A DNA stretch of 64,000 nucleotides from an uncultured Cellvibrio sp. (GCA_946480695.1 CAMLKG010000006.1:94787-158786); one strand, 5' to 3'. Counted from the stretch's first letter, positions 27,962-41,456 are shown. Notes: generated from the sequence alone by a model not told the origin. A program made the numbers and translations.

Positions 27962-28423
27962 ATGCCTGAACAGCTTACGCTTTCTGAAGTGCGACTTGCG
28001 GCTATGAATTTATTAGCCATGCGCGAGCACTCCATAAAGGAATTATTTGATAAGTTAAATCGTCGTTTTTCAGATCCGGAATTGATTGAGCTCGCGTTAT
28101 CCTCGTTGAAAGAACAAAACCTGCAATCCGATGAACGCTTTGCTGCTGCATTTATTAATATGCGCCAACGCCAGGGAAAAGGTAGTGTGCTGATTCGGAT
28201 GGAGTTGCGTGAGCGGGGGCTTGCGGCTCAATTGATAGACGAATTGCTCAATGAGGCAGATTCGGTATGGTTTGACTTGGTTCGCGAAGCACGCGATAAG
28301 CGATTTAAGGCGTTGCCCGTTGATGGGCGGGAAAAAGCCAGGCAAATCCGCTTCCTGCATGCGCGCGGTTTTGCCAGTCGTCACATACAGGCCGCTTTTA
28401 CTGATACAAATGATATGGAATAA
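27962..28423 (+). CDS. recX: Regulatory protein RecX
   Basis: 153 residues, the usual length. It binds RecA filaments and limits their growth. Family features: a three-helix repeat beginning AAMNLLAMREHSIKELFDKL, LKEQNLQSDERFAAAFI, GKGSVLIRMELRERG, and FLHARGFASRHI near the end. It normally follows recA directly; here a terminated lipoprotein gene lies between, so recX must have its own promoter or rely on readthrough. Confidence 0.92.
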   Translation: MPEQLTLSEVRLAAMNLLAMREHSIKELFDKLNRRFSDPELIELALSSLKEQNLQSDERFAAAFINMRQRQGKGSVLIRMELRERGLAAQLIDELLNEADSVWFDLVREARDKRFKALPVDGREKARQIRFLHARGFASRHIQAAFTDTNDME

Positions 28424-28501
28424 GTTGCAGCAAATTTAAGCCATTTGTTGCCAGATCAATCACTTATTGACGATTCCCGCGGTTGACTGACCAGCTTTTC
28501 G

Positions 28502-28530
28502 TTGAGCGGAAAGGGGGTTTCTGTTACTCT
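28502..28530 (+). promoter_or_regulatory. Possible pyrG promoter
   Basis: TTGAGC, 17 bases, then TACTCT preceded by TGT (extended -10), about 107 bases before the pyrG ATG. The hexamers match the consensus only partly. Confidence 0.35.
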
Positions 28531-28552
28531 GGCGCCCCGTCCTGAACGATAA

Positions 28553-30256
<1,704 letters not shown>

Positions 30257-30300
30257 TTCTTTCAGGGGGGCTGGTTATGGCGCCCCCCATTTATAAATGA

Positions 30301-31167
<867 letters not shown>

Positions 31168-31184
31168 CGGATCCTGGGTATTAA

Positions 31185-32510
<1,326 letters not shown>

Positions 32511-32520
32511 GATGAAAAAA

Positions 32521-32548
32521 CAAAGGCCGATAACTCGGCCTTTGTTAT
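32521..32548 (+). terminator. Terminator after eno
   Basis: A ten-base perfect stem (CAAAGGCCGA/TCGGCCTTTG) with a four-base loop lies 11 bases past the stop. The T tract is short, so part of transcription may reach ftsB. Confidence 0.7.
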
Positions 32549-32608
32549 CTGTGATGTGGTGATTGTGTAGTCGTTGGGTACTATAAAAGCATTTTGCAGT
32601 TGAACACT

Positions 32609-32887
32609 ATGAAATGGTTGCTGGGCATTTTGATTATATTGTTGGTTTACTTGCAATACCGGTTATGGATCGGTGATGGCAGCCTTGCCCATGCCCATCG
32701 TTTGGAAGGTGAGATCCAGTTGCAACAAGCAGAAAATGATCGCATGCGTGAACGCAACCGTATTCTGGATGTTGAAGTGGAAGAATTAAAATCCGGTTTG
32801 GATACCATTGAAGAGCGCGCTCGAAATGATATAGGCCTGATTAAGAAAGATGAGACTTTTTTTATGTTGCTGGATGAAAAGCAATAG
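32609..32887 (+). CDS. ftsB: Cell division protein FtsB
   Basis: 92 residues from ATG 32609. A single N-terminal membrane segment (MKWLLGILIILLVYLQYRLW) is followed by a coiled coil (about 28-65; LEGEIQLQQAENDRMRERN). It bridges FtsL and FtsQ in the divisome. Position between eno and ispD is the conserved location. GDGSLAHAH and ARNDIGLIKKDETFF are family landmarks. Confidence 0.93.
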   Translation: MKWLLGILIILLVYLQYRLWIGDGSLAHAHRLEGEIQLQQAENDRMRERNRILDVEVEELKSGLDTIEERARNDIGLIKKDETFFMLLDEKQ

Positions 32888-32928
32888 CCTTGCTGCCACT
32901 AGCGCCCCCACAATTTTAGTTTATCTTC

Positions 32929-33648
32929 ATGAACTTTCCCGATTCTCGTAAAACGCCAGCATATTGGGTAGTAATACCTGCAGCGGGTATTGGCTCGCGT
33001 ATGGAAGCAAGCTGCCCCAAGCAATATTTGCCTCTCCTGGATAAAACTATCCTCGAACATACATTGGAGCGTTTGTTGGCTATTCCAGTGTTTCAAGGTA
33101 TCCATATTGCGTTGGCAAATGATGATAATTTTTGGCCACAACTTGCGATTGCAAAAAATCGCAGGATTACCTGTGTCAATGGTGGTGGTGAGCGTGCGGA
33201 TTCGGTATTGAATTGCCTGCATGCTTTGACTGGCCGGGCGCGGGATGATGATTGGGTTTTAGTGCATGATGCAGCACGTCCATGCATTCGTACGCAAGAA
33301 GTTTTAAAACTGATCGAGGTCGTTAATAACCATCTGGTTGGCGGTATTCTAGGCGTACCGGTAAGTGACACACTTAAGCAGGTGTCCGGTGTTCTTATTG
33401 ATAGAACCCTGGATCGCAGCCATCTGTGGCAGGCGCAAACTCCGCAGATGTTCCGCCTGGGATTATTGCGGGAGTGTTTGCAACGCGCCGGGATTGAAGG
33501 GAAAACCGTAACCGATGAGGCATCCGCAGTGGAAACATATGGTTACCAGCCGCTAATGGTTTTGGGGCGCAGTGATAATATTAAAATTACCCGGCCGGAA
33601 GATTTGGGAATCGCTGCTATGCTCATGCAACAGCAAAAATATAGTTAA
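32929..33648 (+). CDS. ispD: 2-C-methyl-D-erythritol 4-phosphate cytidylyltransferase
   Basis: 239 residues. It makes CDP-ME in the MEP isoprenoid pathway. The CTP-binding segment VIPAAGIGSRMEASCPKQYL is intact with its Arg and Lys; DWVLVHDAARPCI, VPVSDTLKQV, LWQAQTPQMFR and VTDEASAVE follow in order. ispF comes 18 bases later. Confidence 0.95.
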   Translation: MNFPDSRKTPAYWVVIPAAGIGSRMEASCPKQYLPLLDKTILEHTLERLLAIPVFQGIHIALANDDNFWPQLAIAKNRRITCVNGGGERADSVLNCLHALTGRARDDDWVLVHDAARPCIRTQEVLKLIEVVNNHLVGGILGVPVSDTLKQVSGVLIDRTLDRSHLWQAQTPQMFRLGLLRECLQRAGIEGKTVTDEASAVETYGYQPLMVLGRSDNIKITRPEDLGIAAMLMQQQKYS

Positions 33649-33666
33649 AGCGAGCGGAAATTTTTT

Positions 33667-34146
33667 ATGTCGATACGTATAGGTAATGGTTACGATGTCC
33701 ACGCTTTTGGCGAGGGCGACAAAATTGTTATTGGTGGTGTCGTTATTCCGCATCATCACGGGTTAGTCGCGCATTCCGATGGCGATGTGCTCCTGCATGC
33801 ACTTTGTGATGCTTTACTGGGTGCTGCGGCCTTGGGAGATATAGGCAAACATTTTCCCGATACAGACATTCAATACCGCAATGCGGATAGCCGCTCATTG
33901 TTGCGCATGGTATATGCGAAAGTTAATCAGCAAGGGTGGAAGCTGACCAATGCCGACATGACTATTGTTGCCCAGGCACCGCGTATGGCCAGTTATATTC
34001 CCCGTATGCAAGAAACTATCGCGGCGGATTTGCATTCAACGACAAATCAAATCAATGTTAAAGCGACTACCACCGAGCGCCTGGGCTTTACCGGCCGCGA
34101 AGAGGGTATTGCGTGTTATGCGGTGGTGTTGCTCGAAAAAATCTAA
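33667..34146 (+). CDS. ispF: 2-C-methyl-D-erythritol 2,4-cyclodiphosphate synthase
   Basis: 159 residues, the normal size. It cyclises CDP-ME 2-phosphate, releasing CMP. Metal ligands are in GYDVHAF (Asp, His) and the later His; [24 protein letters not shown] and [16 protein letters not shown] are the other signatures. It acts two steps after IspD, its upstream neighbour. Confidence 0.97.
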   Translation: MSIRIGNGYDVHAFGEGDKIVIGGVVIPHHHGLVAHSDGDVLLHALCDALLGAAALGDIGKHFPDTDIQYRNADSRSLLRMVYAKVNQQGWKLTNADMTIVAQAPRMASYIPRMQETIAADLHSTTNQINVKATTTERLGFTGREEGIACYAVVLLEKI

Positions 34147-34199
34147 TGATTGCAGATAACGACTTCCATGTTTCTGCGTACTAACCATACAGGTGTGTT

Positions 34200-35174
34200 G
34201 TGATCGAATTTAATTTGGATTTTCCGCGCGCCTACGGCGAATTAATGGCAACGGCTATCTTTCGCGAGCAACCCGAAGATTTTCAGGTAGACGAAGATTT
34301 AGGTTTTTCGCCTTCCGGTTCCGGAGAGCATGTTTTTTTGCATGTTCGCAAACGCGGAGAAAATACTGCCTGGGTTGCGGAAAAGATTGCAGCGCTGGCT
34401 AATGTTAATGTGAGCGATATCGGGTTTTGTGGACGTAAAGATCGACACGCGGTAACAACGCAATGGTTCAGTGTATATTTGCCCAAAGCACCTGAACCTA
34501 AGTGGTGGGATGCAATTGATTCACCTTCTATCCGGTTGCTTGGCGTCTCCAGGCACCAACAAAAATTACGTCGTGGTGATCACCGGCAAAATCACTTTGT
34601 AATTTGCTTGCGTGATTTACAGACAGAAAATAGAACGGCGTTAGAGAAAAAAATCGCACAGATTTTTTCTCAAGGGGTGCCCAACTATTTTGGTGAGCAA
34701 CGCTTTGGACGCAACGGAAATAATTTGCAGGAAGCCCAGGCGATTCTGGTGGACGGGAAGCGCTACCGCGATAAGCAAAAACGCGGCCTTATGCTGTCAG
34801 CAGCCAGATCTTATTTGTTTAATCAAGTGCTGGCTGCGCGGGTGGAAACAGGTACCTGGATCGAAAGGATGAATGGAGAAATTGACAATTTCCCCTCCGG
34901 CCCTTTGTGGGGCAGGGGGCGCCCGCTGGTAACGGGTGAATTAGCTGGATTTGAGCAAAAAATATTGGGTCATTGGAAAGATTGGTGTAATGGATTGGAG
35001 CACTCGGGATTGCAACAAGAGCGCCGCGCTCTGCAATTGGTTCCCACAAATACCAGCTACCAATGGCAGGATGGGAATTTATTGCTAGGTTTTTCATTGG
35101 ATAGCGGTGAGTTCGCCACATCGATTCTGCGTGAATTGGCTGTTTTGCGCTCAAACACGCCAGCAACTGATTAA
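34200..35174 (+). CDS. truD: tRNA pseudouridine(13) synthase
   Basis: 324 residues with a GTG start preceded by AGGTG. It converts U13 of tRNA(Glu) to pseudouridine. The catalytic Asp81 is in FCGRKDRHA. VDEDLGF, GVPNYFGEQRFG and LMLSAARSYLFN are family motifs. In most relatives surE follows; here pcm follows after 76 bases. Confidence 0.95.
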   Translation: MIEFNLDFPRAYGELMATAIFREQPEDFQVDEDLGFSPSGSGEHVFLHVRKRGENTAWVAEKIAALANVNVSDIGFCGRKDRHAVTTQWFSVYLPKAPEPKWWDAIDSPSIRLLGVSRHQQKLRRGDHRQNHFVICLRDLQTENRTALEKKIAQIFSQGVPNYFGEQRFGRNGNNLQEAQAILVDGKRYRDKQKRGLMLSAARSYLFNQVLAARVETGTWIERMNGEIDNFPSGPLWGRGRPLVTGELAGFEQKILGHWKDWCNGLEHSGLQQERRALQLVPTNTSYQWQDGNLLLGFSLDSGEFATSILRELAVLRSNTPATD

Positions 35175-35250
35175 GTCTCCGGTCCTGTGCCCTGTGTTAT
35201 AGTGCCCGCTTTGATTTAATTCCGGCAATCAGTAGAGGAGAATTCTGGAG

Positions 35251-35919
35251 ATGACTAACTTATTGATGCAAGGCGTTGGTATGACATCGCTGCGCACCCG
35301 TGAGCGTCTGATTCAGCGTCTGCGTGACCAGGGGGTGACCAATATGAAAGTATTGGATGTCATGTTGAATACCCCGCGCCACATTTTCCTCGATGAGGCC
35401 CTTGCCCATCGTGCCTATGAAGACACTGCGTTGCCGATCGGTCACGGCCAGACAATTTCCCAGCCCTATATAGTGGCGCGTATGACAGAGATACTGCTGG
35501 GTGCTACCGGGGGAAAGATAAATAAAGTGCTGGAGGTTGGAACCGGATCAGGTTATCAAACGAGCATCCTCGCCCAATTGGTGCCCCATGTTTACAGTGT
35601 TGAACGCATAAAGCCCTTGCAAGACAAGGCCCGTGAGCGTTTTCGCCAGATCGGTTTGCGGAACATTCAACTACGCCATGCTGATGGTGGTTTCGGGTGG
35701 CCAGAGGCTGGCCCTTATGATGGTATCTTGAGCACAGCCGCACCACAGGCTATTCCGGATGACTTGCTTGCCCAACTGGCTCCCGGTGGAGTTTTGGTTA
35801 TCCCTATCGGAGGCAGAGAGCAACATTTAAACTTGGTTGTACGGGATTCAGACAGGTTTATTACGCAGGTTTTGGAGCCGGTTAAATTTGTTCCTTTTTT
35901 ATCAGGAACTTCGCGCTGA
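35251..35919 (+). CDS. pcm: Protein-L-isoaspartate O-methyltransferase
   Basis: 222 residues. It methylates isoaspartyl residues with S-adenosylmethionine to start repair of damaged proteins. Signatures: [15 protein letters not shown], the SAM-binding [18 protein letters not shown], and [10 protein letters not shown] good GAGGAG and a second GGAG precede the ATG. Normally found in the stationary-phase group surE-pcm-nlpD-rpoS. Confidence 0.95.
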   Translation: MTNLLMQGVGMTSLRTRERLIQRLRDQGVTNMKVLDVMLNTPRHIFLDEALAHRAYEDTALPIGHGQTISQPYIVARMTEILLGATGGKINKVLEVGTGSGYQTSILAQLVPHVYSVERIKPLQDKARERFRQIGLRNIQLRHADGGFGWPEAGPYDGILSTAAPQAIPDDLLAQLAPGGVLVIPIGGREQHLNLVVRDSDRFITQVLEPVKFVPFLSGTSR

Positions 35920-36157
35920 ATTTTCATCTAACCTCTAATTTAAAAGCGGTTGGATGTTTAACCAATAATTCTCGAATGAACTATAGGGTTCAAAATAGAG
36001 CACATTTTTTCATCAAATGGTGTTTTTTGCGCTCTCAAACTCCGTTTTTGTGCATTTTTTTATAAAAATATTAGATAATTTTAAAATAAATTTCGATTAT
36101 TAATATCAATATGGAATAAATGTGGTTAAAAAATGAACGTGACGGGTAAATGATTTT
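35920..36157. other. AT-rich gap between pcm and nlpD
   Basis: 238 bases, clearly richer in A and T than the coding neighbours, with several runs of six to seven T's. AGAGC at 35997-36001 and GCTCT near 36031-36035 could pair across a U-rich loop. It holds the nlpD promoter, and possibly a leader that affects nlpD-rpoS expression. No gene seen. Confidence 0.4.
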
Positions 36158-36970
36158 ATGTTCGAAATCGCCTTTTACCGATCAGTTCGAGTATCAATGC
36201 TGTTTGTTATTTTGATCATTTGCGTTTTCCTTGGGGCTTGCACATCCCACCAGCCCGCACCCGTAACTGACAAATCCCGCCAAACCCAATGGCGGCCGAA
36301 AACCTATATCGTTGTCCCTGGCGATACGCTTTTTTCCATCGCCTGGCGTTACGGTTTGAAATATGAAGACCTTGCGAGGCACAACGGTATCAAGGCGCCT
36401 TACATTATTCGCCCTTCACAAGTACTCCGTTTGGATTTGAACAAAAAAAATCTCAAAGCAATTACACCTGCTGGGCAACCTGATAAATGGCCTGCGCAAA
36501 AAGAACAACGATCAACACCTACGAAAACTACTGGTTTCCGTCAAAAAAATAAAACGGATAGGTTCGGAAGAGCCAGTCAACCAGCCTCTGGAGTGGATGC
36601 ACCCCAGTGGCGCTGGCCGGTAAAAGGTGTAATTTTGTCATCATTCCAAGGCAATAACGGTTTGAACAAGGGTATTGATCTCGGCGGTAAATTGGGAGAG
36701 CCTGTGCTTGCAGCGGCTCCCGGGCAAGTGGTTTATGCGGGGAGTGGGCTGCGCGGGTACGGTAAATTGCTGATTATTAAACACAATGAAACTTTCCTTA
36801 GTGCTTACGCACACAACGAAAGATTAAGGGTGAAAGAAGGAGATTTGATTAAAGTAGGACAGGTAATTGCCGATATGGGTTCAAGCGGTACTGATCGGGT
36901 AAAGCTTCACTTTGAAATTCGTCGTGATGGCACGCCGGTGGATCCTCTAAAATATCTGCCGCGACGTTAA
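36158..36970 (+). CDS. nlpD: Lipoprotein NlpD, LysM and LytM-like domains
   Basis: 270 residues. The lipobox LGAC puts the lipidated Cys at 28. A LysM domain (about 48-93; YIVVPGDTLFSIAWRYGL) binds peptidoglycan. The C-terminal M23/LytM domain (about 152-265) has NKGIDLGG where active peptidases have H-x3-D, so it is catalytically degenerate, as in E. coli NlpD, which activates amidase AmiC at division. The rpoS promoter of many relatives lies inside nlpD. Confidence 0.92.
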   Translation: MFEIAFYRSVRVSMLFVILIICVFLGACTSHQPAPVTDKSRQTQWRPKTYIVVPGDTLFSIAWRYGLKYEDLARHNGIKAPYIIRPSQVLRLDLNKKNLKAITPAGQPDKWPAQKEQRSTPTKTTGFRQKNKTDRFGRASQPASGVDAPQWRWPVKGVILSSFQGNNGLNKGIDLGGKLGEPVLAAAPGQVVYAGSGLRGYGKLLIIKHNETFLSAYAHNERLRVKEGDLIKVGQVIADMGSSGTDRVKLHFEIRRDGTPVDPLKYLPRR

Positions 36971-37115
36971 GCCTCATACCCATGGCAAAAGCGTTCATGG
37001 GTGAGTTCTCCAGATCATTTGGCATCGTGACTGGGGAGTACAGCTTGGGCGAGCTGGGTGACTTATCATTGAAAGCCAGCCGGTTAAATAAAAATATTGA
37101 TTAAGGGGCTGAAAA

Positions 37116-38111
37116 ATGACATTACAAAACAGGGATACCTCTGCATTTGATCGCGACGATGTATTCATTGTTCCAGATGCAGAATTGGATGATGCGGAAC
37201 TCCTTTTAGCAGAAGAGGAAGAGTTGTCCAAACCCGCTGTGATAACCGAGCGGCTCATTGACGATAAATATAATAAAACGCTGGATGCTACCCAAATCTA
37301 TTTAAATGAAATTGGTTTTTCCCCCCTCCTTAGTGCGGAGGAAGAAGTATTTTTCGCACGTAAAGCCTTAAAGGGTGATGAAGCGGCGCGTAAGCGAATG
37401 ATTGAAAGTAATCTTCGCCTGGTGGTGAAAATTTCCCGTCGTTATGTGAATCGTGGGCTCGCGCTTCTGGATTTAATTGAGGAAGGCAACCTGGGATTGA
37501 TTCGTGCTGTAGAAAAATTTGATCCTGAGCGTGGTTTTCGTTTTTCTACATACGCTACCTGGTGGATTCGTCAAACCATCGAACGTGCGATCATGAACCA
37601 GACTCGCACCATCCGTTTGCCAATTCACGTTGTTAAAGAACTGAATATTTATTTGCGTGCTGCGCGTGAGTTATCACAAAAACTGGACCACGAGCCCACA
37701 CCCGAAGAAATCGCGAATTTGCTTGAAAAACCGGTAGCTGATGTTGAGCACATGCTGAGTTTAAATGAGCGAGTAACATCAATTGATGCGCCTATCGGTA
37801 ATTCATCGGATCGCGCCATCGTAGATACCATTGCCGATACCCATGTTTCCGATCCAGCTACGTTGTTGCAGGACAGCGACCTTACAACCAGCCTCGATCA
37901 CTGGTTGGATGAATTGACAGAGAAGCAACGTGAAGTGCTTGCGCGCCGTTTTGGTTTGCGTGGTTATGAAGTAAGTACTCTCGAAGAAGTTGGCCATGAA
38001 ATTGGATTAACTCGTGAACGGGTTCGCCAAATTCAAGTAGAGGCTTTGAAACGCTTGCGCGATATTATGGAAAAACAAGGCTTGGATAGTGCCGCATTGT
38101 TCAGTGCCTAA
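37116..38111 (+). CDS. rpoS: RNA polymerase sigma factor RpoS
   Basis: 331 residues. It is the general stress and stationary-phase sigma factor. Region 1.2 ([21 protein letters not shown]), region 2 ([46 protein letters not shown] order), the -10 recognition segment [17 protein letters not shown], and region 4 helix-turn-helix ([27 protein letters not shown]) are all present. It follows nlpD after 145 bases, the classical position. Confidence 0.97.
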   Translation: MTLQNRDTSAFDRDDVFIVPDAELDDAELLLAEEEELSKPAVITERLIDDKYNKTLDATQIYLNEIGFSPLLSAEEEVFFARKALKGDEAARKRMIESNLRLVVKISRRYVNRGLALLDLIEEGNLGLIRAVEKFDPERGFRFSTYATWWIRQTIERAIMNQTRTIRLPIHVVKELNIYLRAARELSQKLDHEPTPEEIANLLEKPVADVEHMLSLNERVTSIDAPIGNSSDRAIVDTIADTHVSDPATLLQDSDLTTSLDHWLDELTEKQREVLARRFGLRGYEVSTLEEVGHEIGLTRERVRQIQVEALKRLRDIMEKQGLDSAALFSA

Positions 38112-38122
38112 TCAGGAAAATT

Positions 38123-38150
38123 AAAAAAAGCGGCGAATGCCGCTTTTTTT
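38123..38150. terminator. Terminator between rpoS and the HDOD gene
   Basis: A GCGGC/GCCGC stem with loop GAAT lies between seven A's and seven T's, so it works for both convergent genes. Confidence 0.88.
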
Positions 38151-38177
38151 GTGCCCTGATTTTATTATCAAAATGGT

Positions 38178-39014
38178 TTACAACAATAATGCCATTGCTG
38201 CTTCCATTTCTTCGCTTAAATCTTCAGATTCAGTAACCTGGATATCCGGGTCAAGGCCTAGCCGGGTAAATGCTTTTACTTTGGATAAATCAACCTGTGC
38301 CATGGATGACTGGGAACCCGCGTAACTTTGTAACATGGCCACGGTAACTATGTCGGCATAGTCAGCCTTTGGGATGTTGCGTTCAAAATCCATATGTTGA
38401 CTGGGGATGTGCGCCAATTCCTGGGGGAAATTCCAGGTTTTTAATATCAAATCGCCTAGTTGCCCTTGTAGTGCATCGATAACCGTATCCAATGTAATGC
38501 TATCTTTGAGTAAAGCTGGATGATCTTCCGCATAAGTCAAAATAGGTAAAACCCCGATTTTATGCACGAGGCCCGCAAGTGTGGCTTGATCGGGGCGTAG
38601 CCGTGTGTAGTGTTTGCAAAGCACATGGCTAATACCGGCGATTTCGCTGGATCGGCTCCAGACTTCGCGCATACGCATATCCACCAGATCCGATGTTGCC
38701 TGAAACATTTGCTCCATCGCCAAACCTGTAGCTATGTTGCAAGTGTATTGAATTCCCAGGCGCATAAGGGCTGTGCGCAAATCTTCAATAGCGCGGCTTG
38801 CGCGAAGAAGCGGGCTGTTGGCGACGCGGATAATTCTTGCGCTCAATGCGGCATCATTGCCGATGACTCCCGTTAATTTATCGATGTCTGCATCCGGATC
38901 ATCAGCCACTTCGCGGACCTTGAGGGCTACTTCCGGCAAGGTAGGAAGGACAAGTTGATCCTTTTCGATAGCGCTAATGATTTCATGGCGAACTTTTTCA
39001 GCTATGGTGCTCAT
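38178..39014 (-). CDS. HDOD domain protein
   Basis: 278 residues from the Met of MSTIAEKVRHE (AGGAAT upstream); a longer frame to 39068 is less likely. The HDOD domain spans about 20-215: LPTLPEVALKVREVADDPDADIDKL-type opening, NDAALSARIIRVANS and the later LAGLVHKIGVLPILTY. HDOD proteins are signalling modules related to HD phosphohydrolases but usually lack the catalytic HD pair; they affect motility and stress control. No output domain is attached. It is 19 bases downstream of ygfZ and likely in its operon. Confidence 0.88.
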   Translation of the reverse strand: MSTIAEKVRHEIISAIEKDQLVLPTLPEVALKVREVADDPDADIDKLTGVIGNDAALSARIIRVANSPLLRASRAIEDLRTALMRLGIQYTCNIATGLAMEQMFQATSDLVDMRMREVWSRSSEIAGISHVLCKHYTRLRPDQATLAGLVHKIGVLPILTYAEDHPALLKDSITLDTVIDALQGQLGDLILKTWNFPQELAHIPSQHMDFERNIPKADYADIVTVAMLQSYAGSQSSMAQVDLSKVKAFTRLGLDPDIQVTESEDLSEEMEAAMALLL

Positions 39015-39033
39015 TGGTATTCCTGTCGCGATA

Positions 39034-39975
39034 CTATTCGTTTTTTTCGTCTGCTGTAGGTATAGCATAGGGGAGCGGAAGCGGTTTTAATTTTTGCGTG
39101 CCGGTTGCCAACGTAAGTTCATCCAAATGCTCATCCATTACTGAGGCGAGGATTTCAATATCCTGTTGATTATCCCGGGCGGCCATAACCACTTGTCCTG
39201 CCGTTTGCCGGGTGATGCTATTAGTTACTGCGGTTCCGGCGGCAGGAAGTTCATTAGCGATGCTTTTAAACCTGTACATGTGCCGTTTCAGTTTGCCGCG
39301 ATAATGCAAGCGCGCCACTATTTCCTGTCCGGTGTAACAGCCTTTGCGAAAGCTAACGGCATTAATTAGTTGGTAATTAATTTCTTGCGGTGTAAATACT
39401 TCAAATGTCTCTGGATAAATAGTGGCTATGCCTTGCTGGATATCTTTTAATCCCCAGTCATTTATCGAGCCGGAAGCCGCCAGGGTAGTTAATTGCCGGG
39501 CGAAATGATCACTATGCGAGGCCGCTATCCAGCATTCATAACGATTACTATCAAGTTGGATTAAAAAATTACCCGCCGCTTCGATAAAACCGTCATCAGC
39601 TTCGGGTAACTGTGGAAACATTTTTCCTGCCAGCTCCCTTGCTTGTGCACCATATAATCCGAACAGGTGGAATTCATCCTTGCCATCAATAAGTTTTGCT
39701 TTTGAAAATACGATGTATTTGCCAAGGCTCTGTTGCGCTTTGTCGCGCATGGCAACGGGTATGCGCAGTGCGATAGTTTCTTGATGGAGTTGTGCGGCCC
39801 GAAACGTCAAGAGGATTCGGCCTTTCGGATTGCACTGGGCTCCAAGACGGGTTACGCCGTTATTTAACTCGCGAATGTCACAAGTGACTTGGCCTTGCAG
39901 GAATTTGGCCGCGTCCGGTCCTTTAATCAACAAGAGTTGTGATTCTTCAAGTTTTATCCAGGAAGTTGCATTCAT
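39034..39975 (-). CDS. ygfZ: Folate-binding protein YgfZ
   Basis: 313 residues. A GcvT-like protein that uses tetrahydrofolate and supports iron-sulfur enzymes and tRNA modification such as MiaB. The invariant motif KGCYTGQE with its essential Cys is present (FRKGCYTGQEIVAR), along with FLQGQVTCDI near the N terminus and the C-terminal region. The gene is divergent from the diguanylate cyclase, and sdhE lies beyond that; in E. coli ygfZ is beside sdhE. Confidence 0.92.
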   Translation of the reverse strand: MNATSWIKLEESQLLLIKGPDAAKFLQGQVTCDIRELNNGVTRLGAQCNPKGRILLTFRAAQLHQETIALRIPVAMRDKAQQSLGKYIVFSKAKLIDGKDEFHLFGLYGAQARELAGKMFPQLPEADDGFIEAAGNFLIQLDSNRYECWIAASHSDHFARQLTTLAASGSINDWGLKDIQQGIATIYPETFEVFTPQEINYQLINAVSFRKGCYTGQEIVARLHYRGKLKRHMYRFKSIANELPAAGTAVTNSITRQTAGQVVMAARDNQQDIEILASVMDEHLDELTLATGTQKLKPLPLPYAIPTADEKNE

Positions 39976-40112
39976 AACAAATATTTACCGCAGTTGGTGT
40001 TCAGCCAGGGGTGATAGATTATCGGAATAATATTGGGTTTTTAATAGCTGCATTAGTCATGTATGGCATTTTAGTCTATAAATAAACAACATTACTTACC
40101 TGTGGTGACCCC

Positions 40113-41456
40113 GTGTTAACCGGAAACCCAAGGCTTTATCAGTCCTTGCGACAAAGCAGTTTCTATAAATTGTTTTTGTACTGTCTGCTGACGGTTGCGG
40201 TTATTTATAGTTATGAACTTTTACCGCCCAAAAAGTTATTAGTTGTACCTTCCGTGGATGTACCGCATTACATTTATGCCGACAAAAATTCGACCGGCGA
40301 GTTAATGGTTTACTGGCTTGATTTTGATGGCATGGCTTGGGAGTGCAACATTGAAAGTGACGGTAACCCCCATGTGTGTGGCTTTAACCTTTACCTTGGC
40401 GGAGGACAGGGTAGTGACGGGATTGATTTGACCCGTTATAAAACCATTAATGTCGATCTGGATTATTCGGGGAGCGACCAGCGGTTGCGCTTTTACCTGC
40501 GTAATTACGAACCCGGTTTTTCCGATATCAATGATATGCAAACTGCCAAGTTTAATAATGTGCACGTGCCAATAGAATATGTGCGCGAAAACCTGGTGCT
40601 AAGTTTATCCGAGTTCGCTGTTGCCGAATGGTGGATTACCGGGTACAAGGCGCCGCGGGAAAACGCCCTGCCTGATTTTCGCAATGTCATTGCATTTGGA
40701 GTTGATATCTCCTATCCAGGCGTTCCCGGCAAGCATAGTTTTAAGCTCAATAAATTGGAGTTTGTCGGGGAGTGGGTCGCGCGCGATGACTGGTATCTGG
40801 GAATTCTCATATTTTGGGTAAGTGTAATTTTGGCTGGCGGAGCCTTTAGCCTTGCTCGACTTAGCAAGGAAATTCGCCTGGAGCACCAGCGACTTGAACG
40901 TCTCGCTAATCAGAACTCCTTGTTGGCCCAGGAAACAGATAAATATAAAAAGCTTTCAATGGTCGATCCATTGACAGGGTTATTGAATCGTCAGGGACTT
41001 GCTGAATTTATCGGCCAGTATTTCCCGCAGGAAAGTAAGCGCCAGGTGTCTTTGATTGTTATTGATATCGATCATTTCAAGAAGATCAATGATTCATTGG
41101 GGCATGACGGCGGTGATTATGTGCTTAAGCGCGTTACCGAATTGATAAAAGCCAATACCCGTCAGACAGACCAAATAGCGCGGTGGGGTGGCGAAGAGTT
41201 TTTGATGGTATTGCCCGATACCTCATTGGAAAACGCCTATCATTTGGCGGAAGAAGTGCGGGCACTCATTGCGACGGCTCATTTTGCGCAGTATCCGGAC
41301 CTGCATATCACTATCAGCCTGGGTGTGGGGACCAGCAGCGGCGAAATCCCGTTCGATCAATTATTCCGCACGGTGGATTTGGCGCTCTACCAGGCTAAAG
41401 CCCAAGGGCGTAACCGCACAGCGCTGGCAGCAGTTTCCGCTAGCGCTATTCGGTGA
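40113..41456 (+). CDS. Membrane diguanylate cyclase with a periplasmic sensor domain
   Basis: 447 residues with a GTG start. First membrane segment about 18-34; periplasmic domain about 37-225; second segment about 227-247; coiled coil to about 285; GGDEF domain to about 440 with active site GGEEF (359-363) and DIDHFKKINDSLGH. It makes cyclic-di-GMP. There is no clear RxxD inhibitory site just before GGEEF (IARWGGEEF). The periplasmic part is beta-rich (NVDLDYSGSDQRLRFYLR, VHVPIEYV) and resembles a CIA30/carbohydrate-binding jelly roll, which suggests a sugar-like ligand; that last point is inference. Confidence 0.88.
   Translation: MLTGNPRLYQSLRQSSFYKLFLYCLLTVAVIYSYELLPPKKLLVVPSVDVPHYIYADKNSTGELMVYWLDFDGMAWECNIESDGNPHVCGFNLYLGGGQGSDGIDLTRYKTINVDLDYSGSDQRLRFYLRNYEPGFSDINDMQTAKFNNVHVPIEYVRENLVLSLSEFAVAEWWITGYKAPRENALPDFRNVIAFGVDISYPGVPGKHSFKLNKLEFVGEWVARDDWYLGILIFWVSVILAGGAFSLARLSKEIRLEHQRLERLANQNSLLAQETDKYKKLSMVDPLTGLLNRQGLAEFIGQYFPQESKRQVSLIVIDIDHFKKINDSLGHDGGDYVLKRVTELIKANTRQTDQIARWGGEEFLMVLPDTSLENAYHLAEEVRALIATAHFAQYPDLHITISLGVGTSSGEIPFDQLFRTVDLALYQAKAQGRNRTALAAVSASAIR

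Noticed and set aside
30270..30292. G-rich/C-rich pairing after pyrG as a terminator
   Set aside because: The stem GGGGGGC/GCGCCCCCC is imperfect and no T run follows; pyrG and kdsA are probably co-transcribed.
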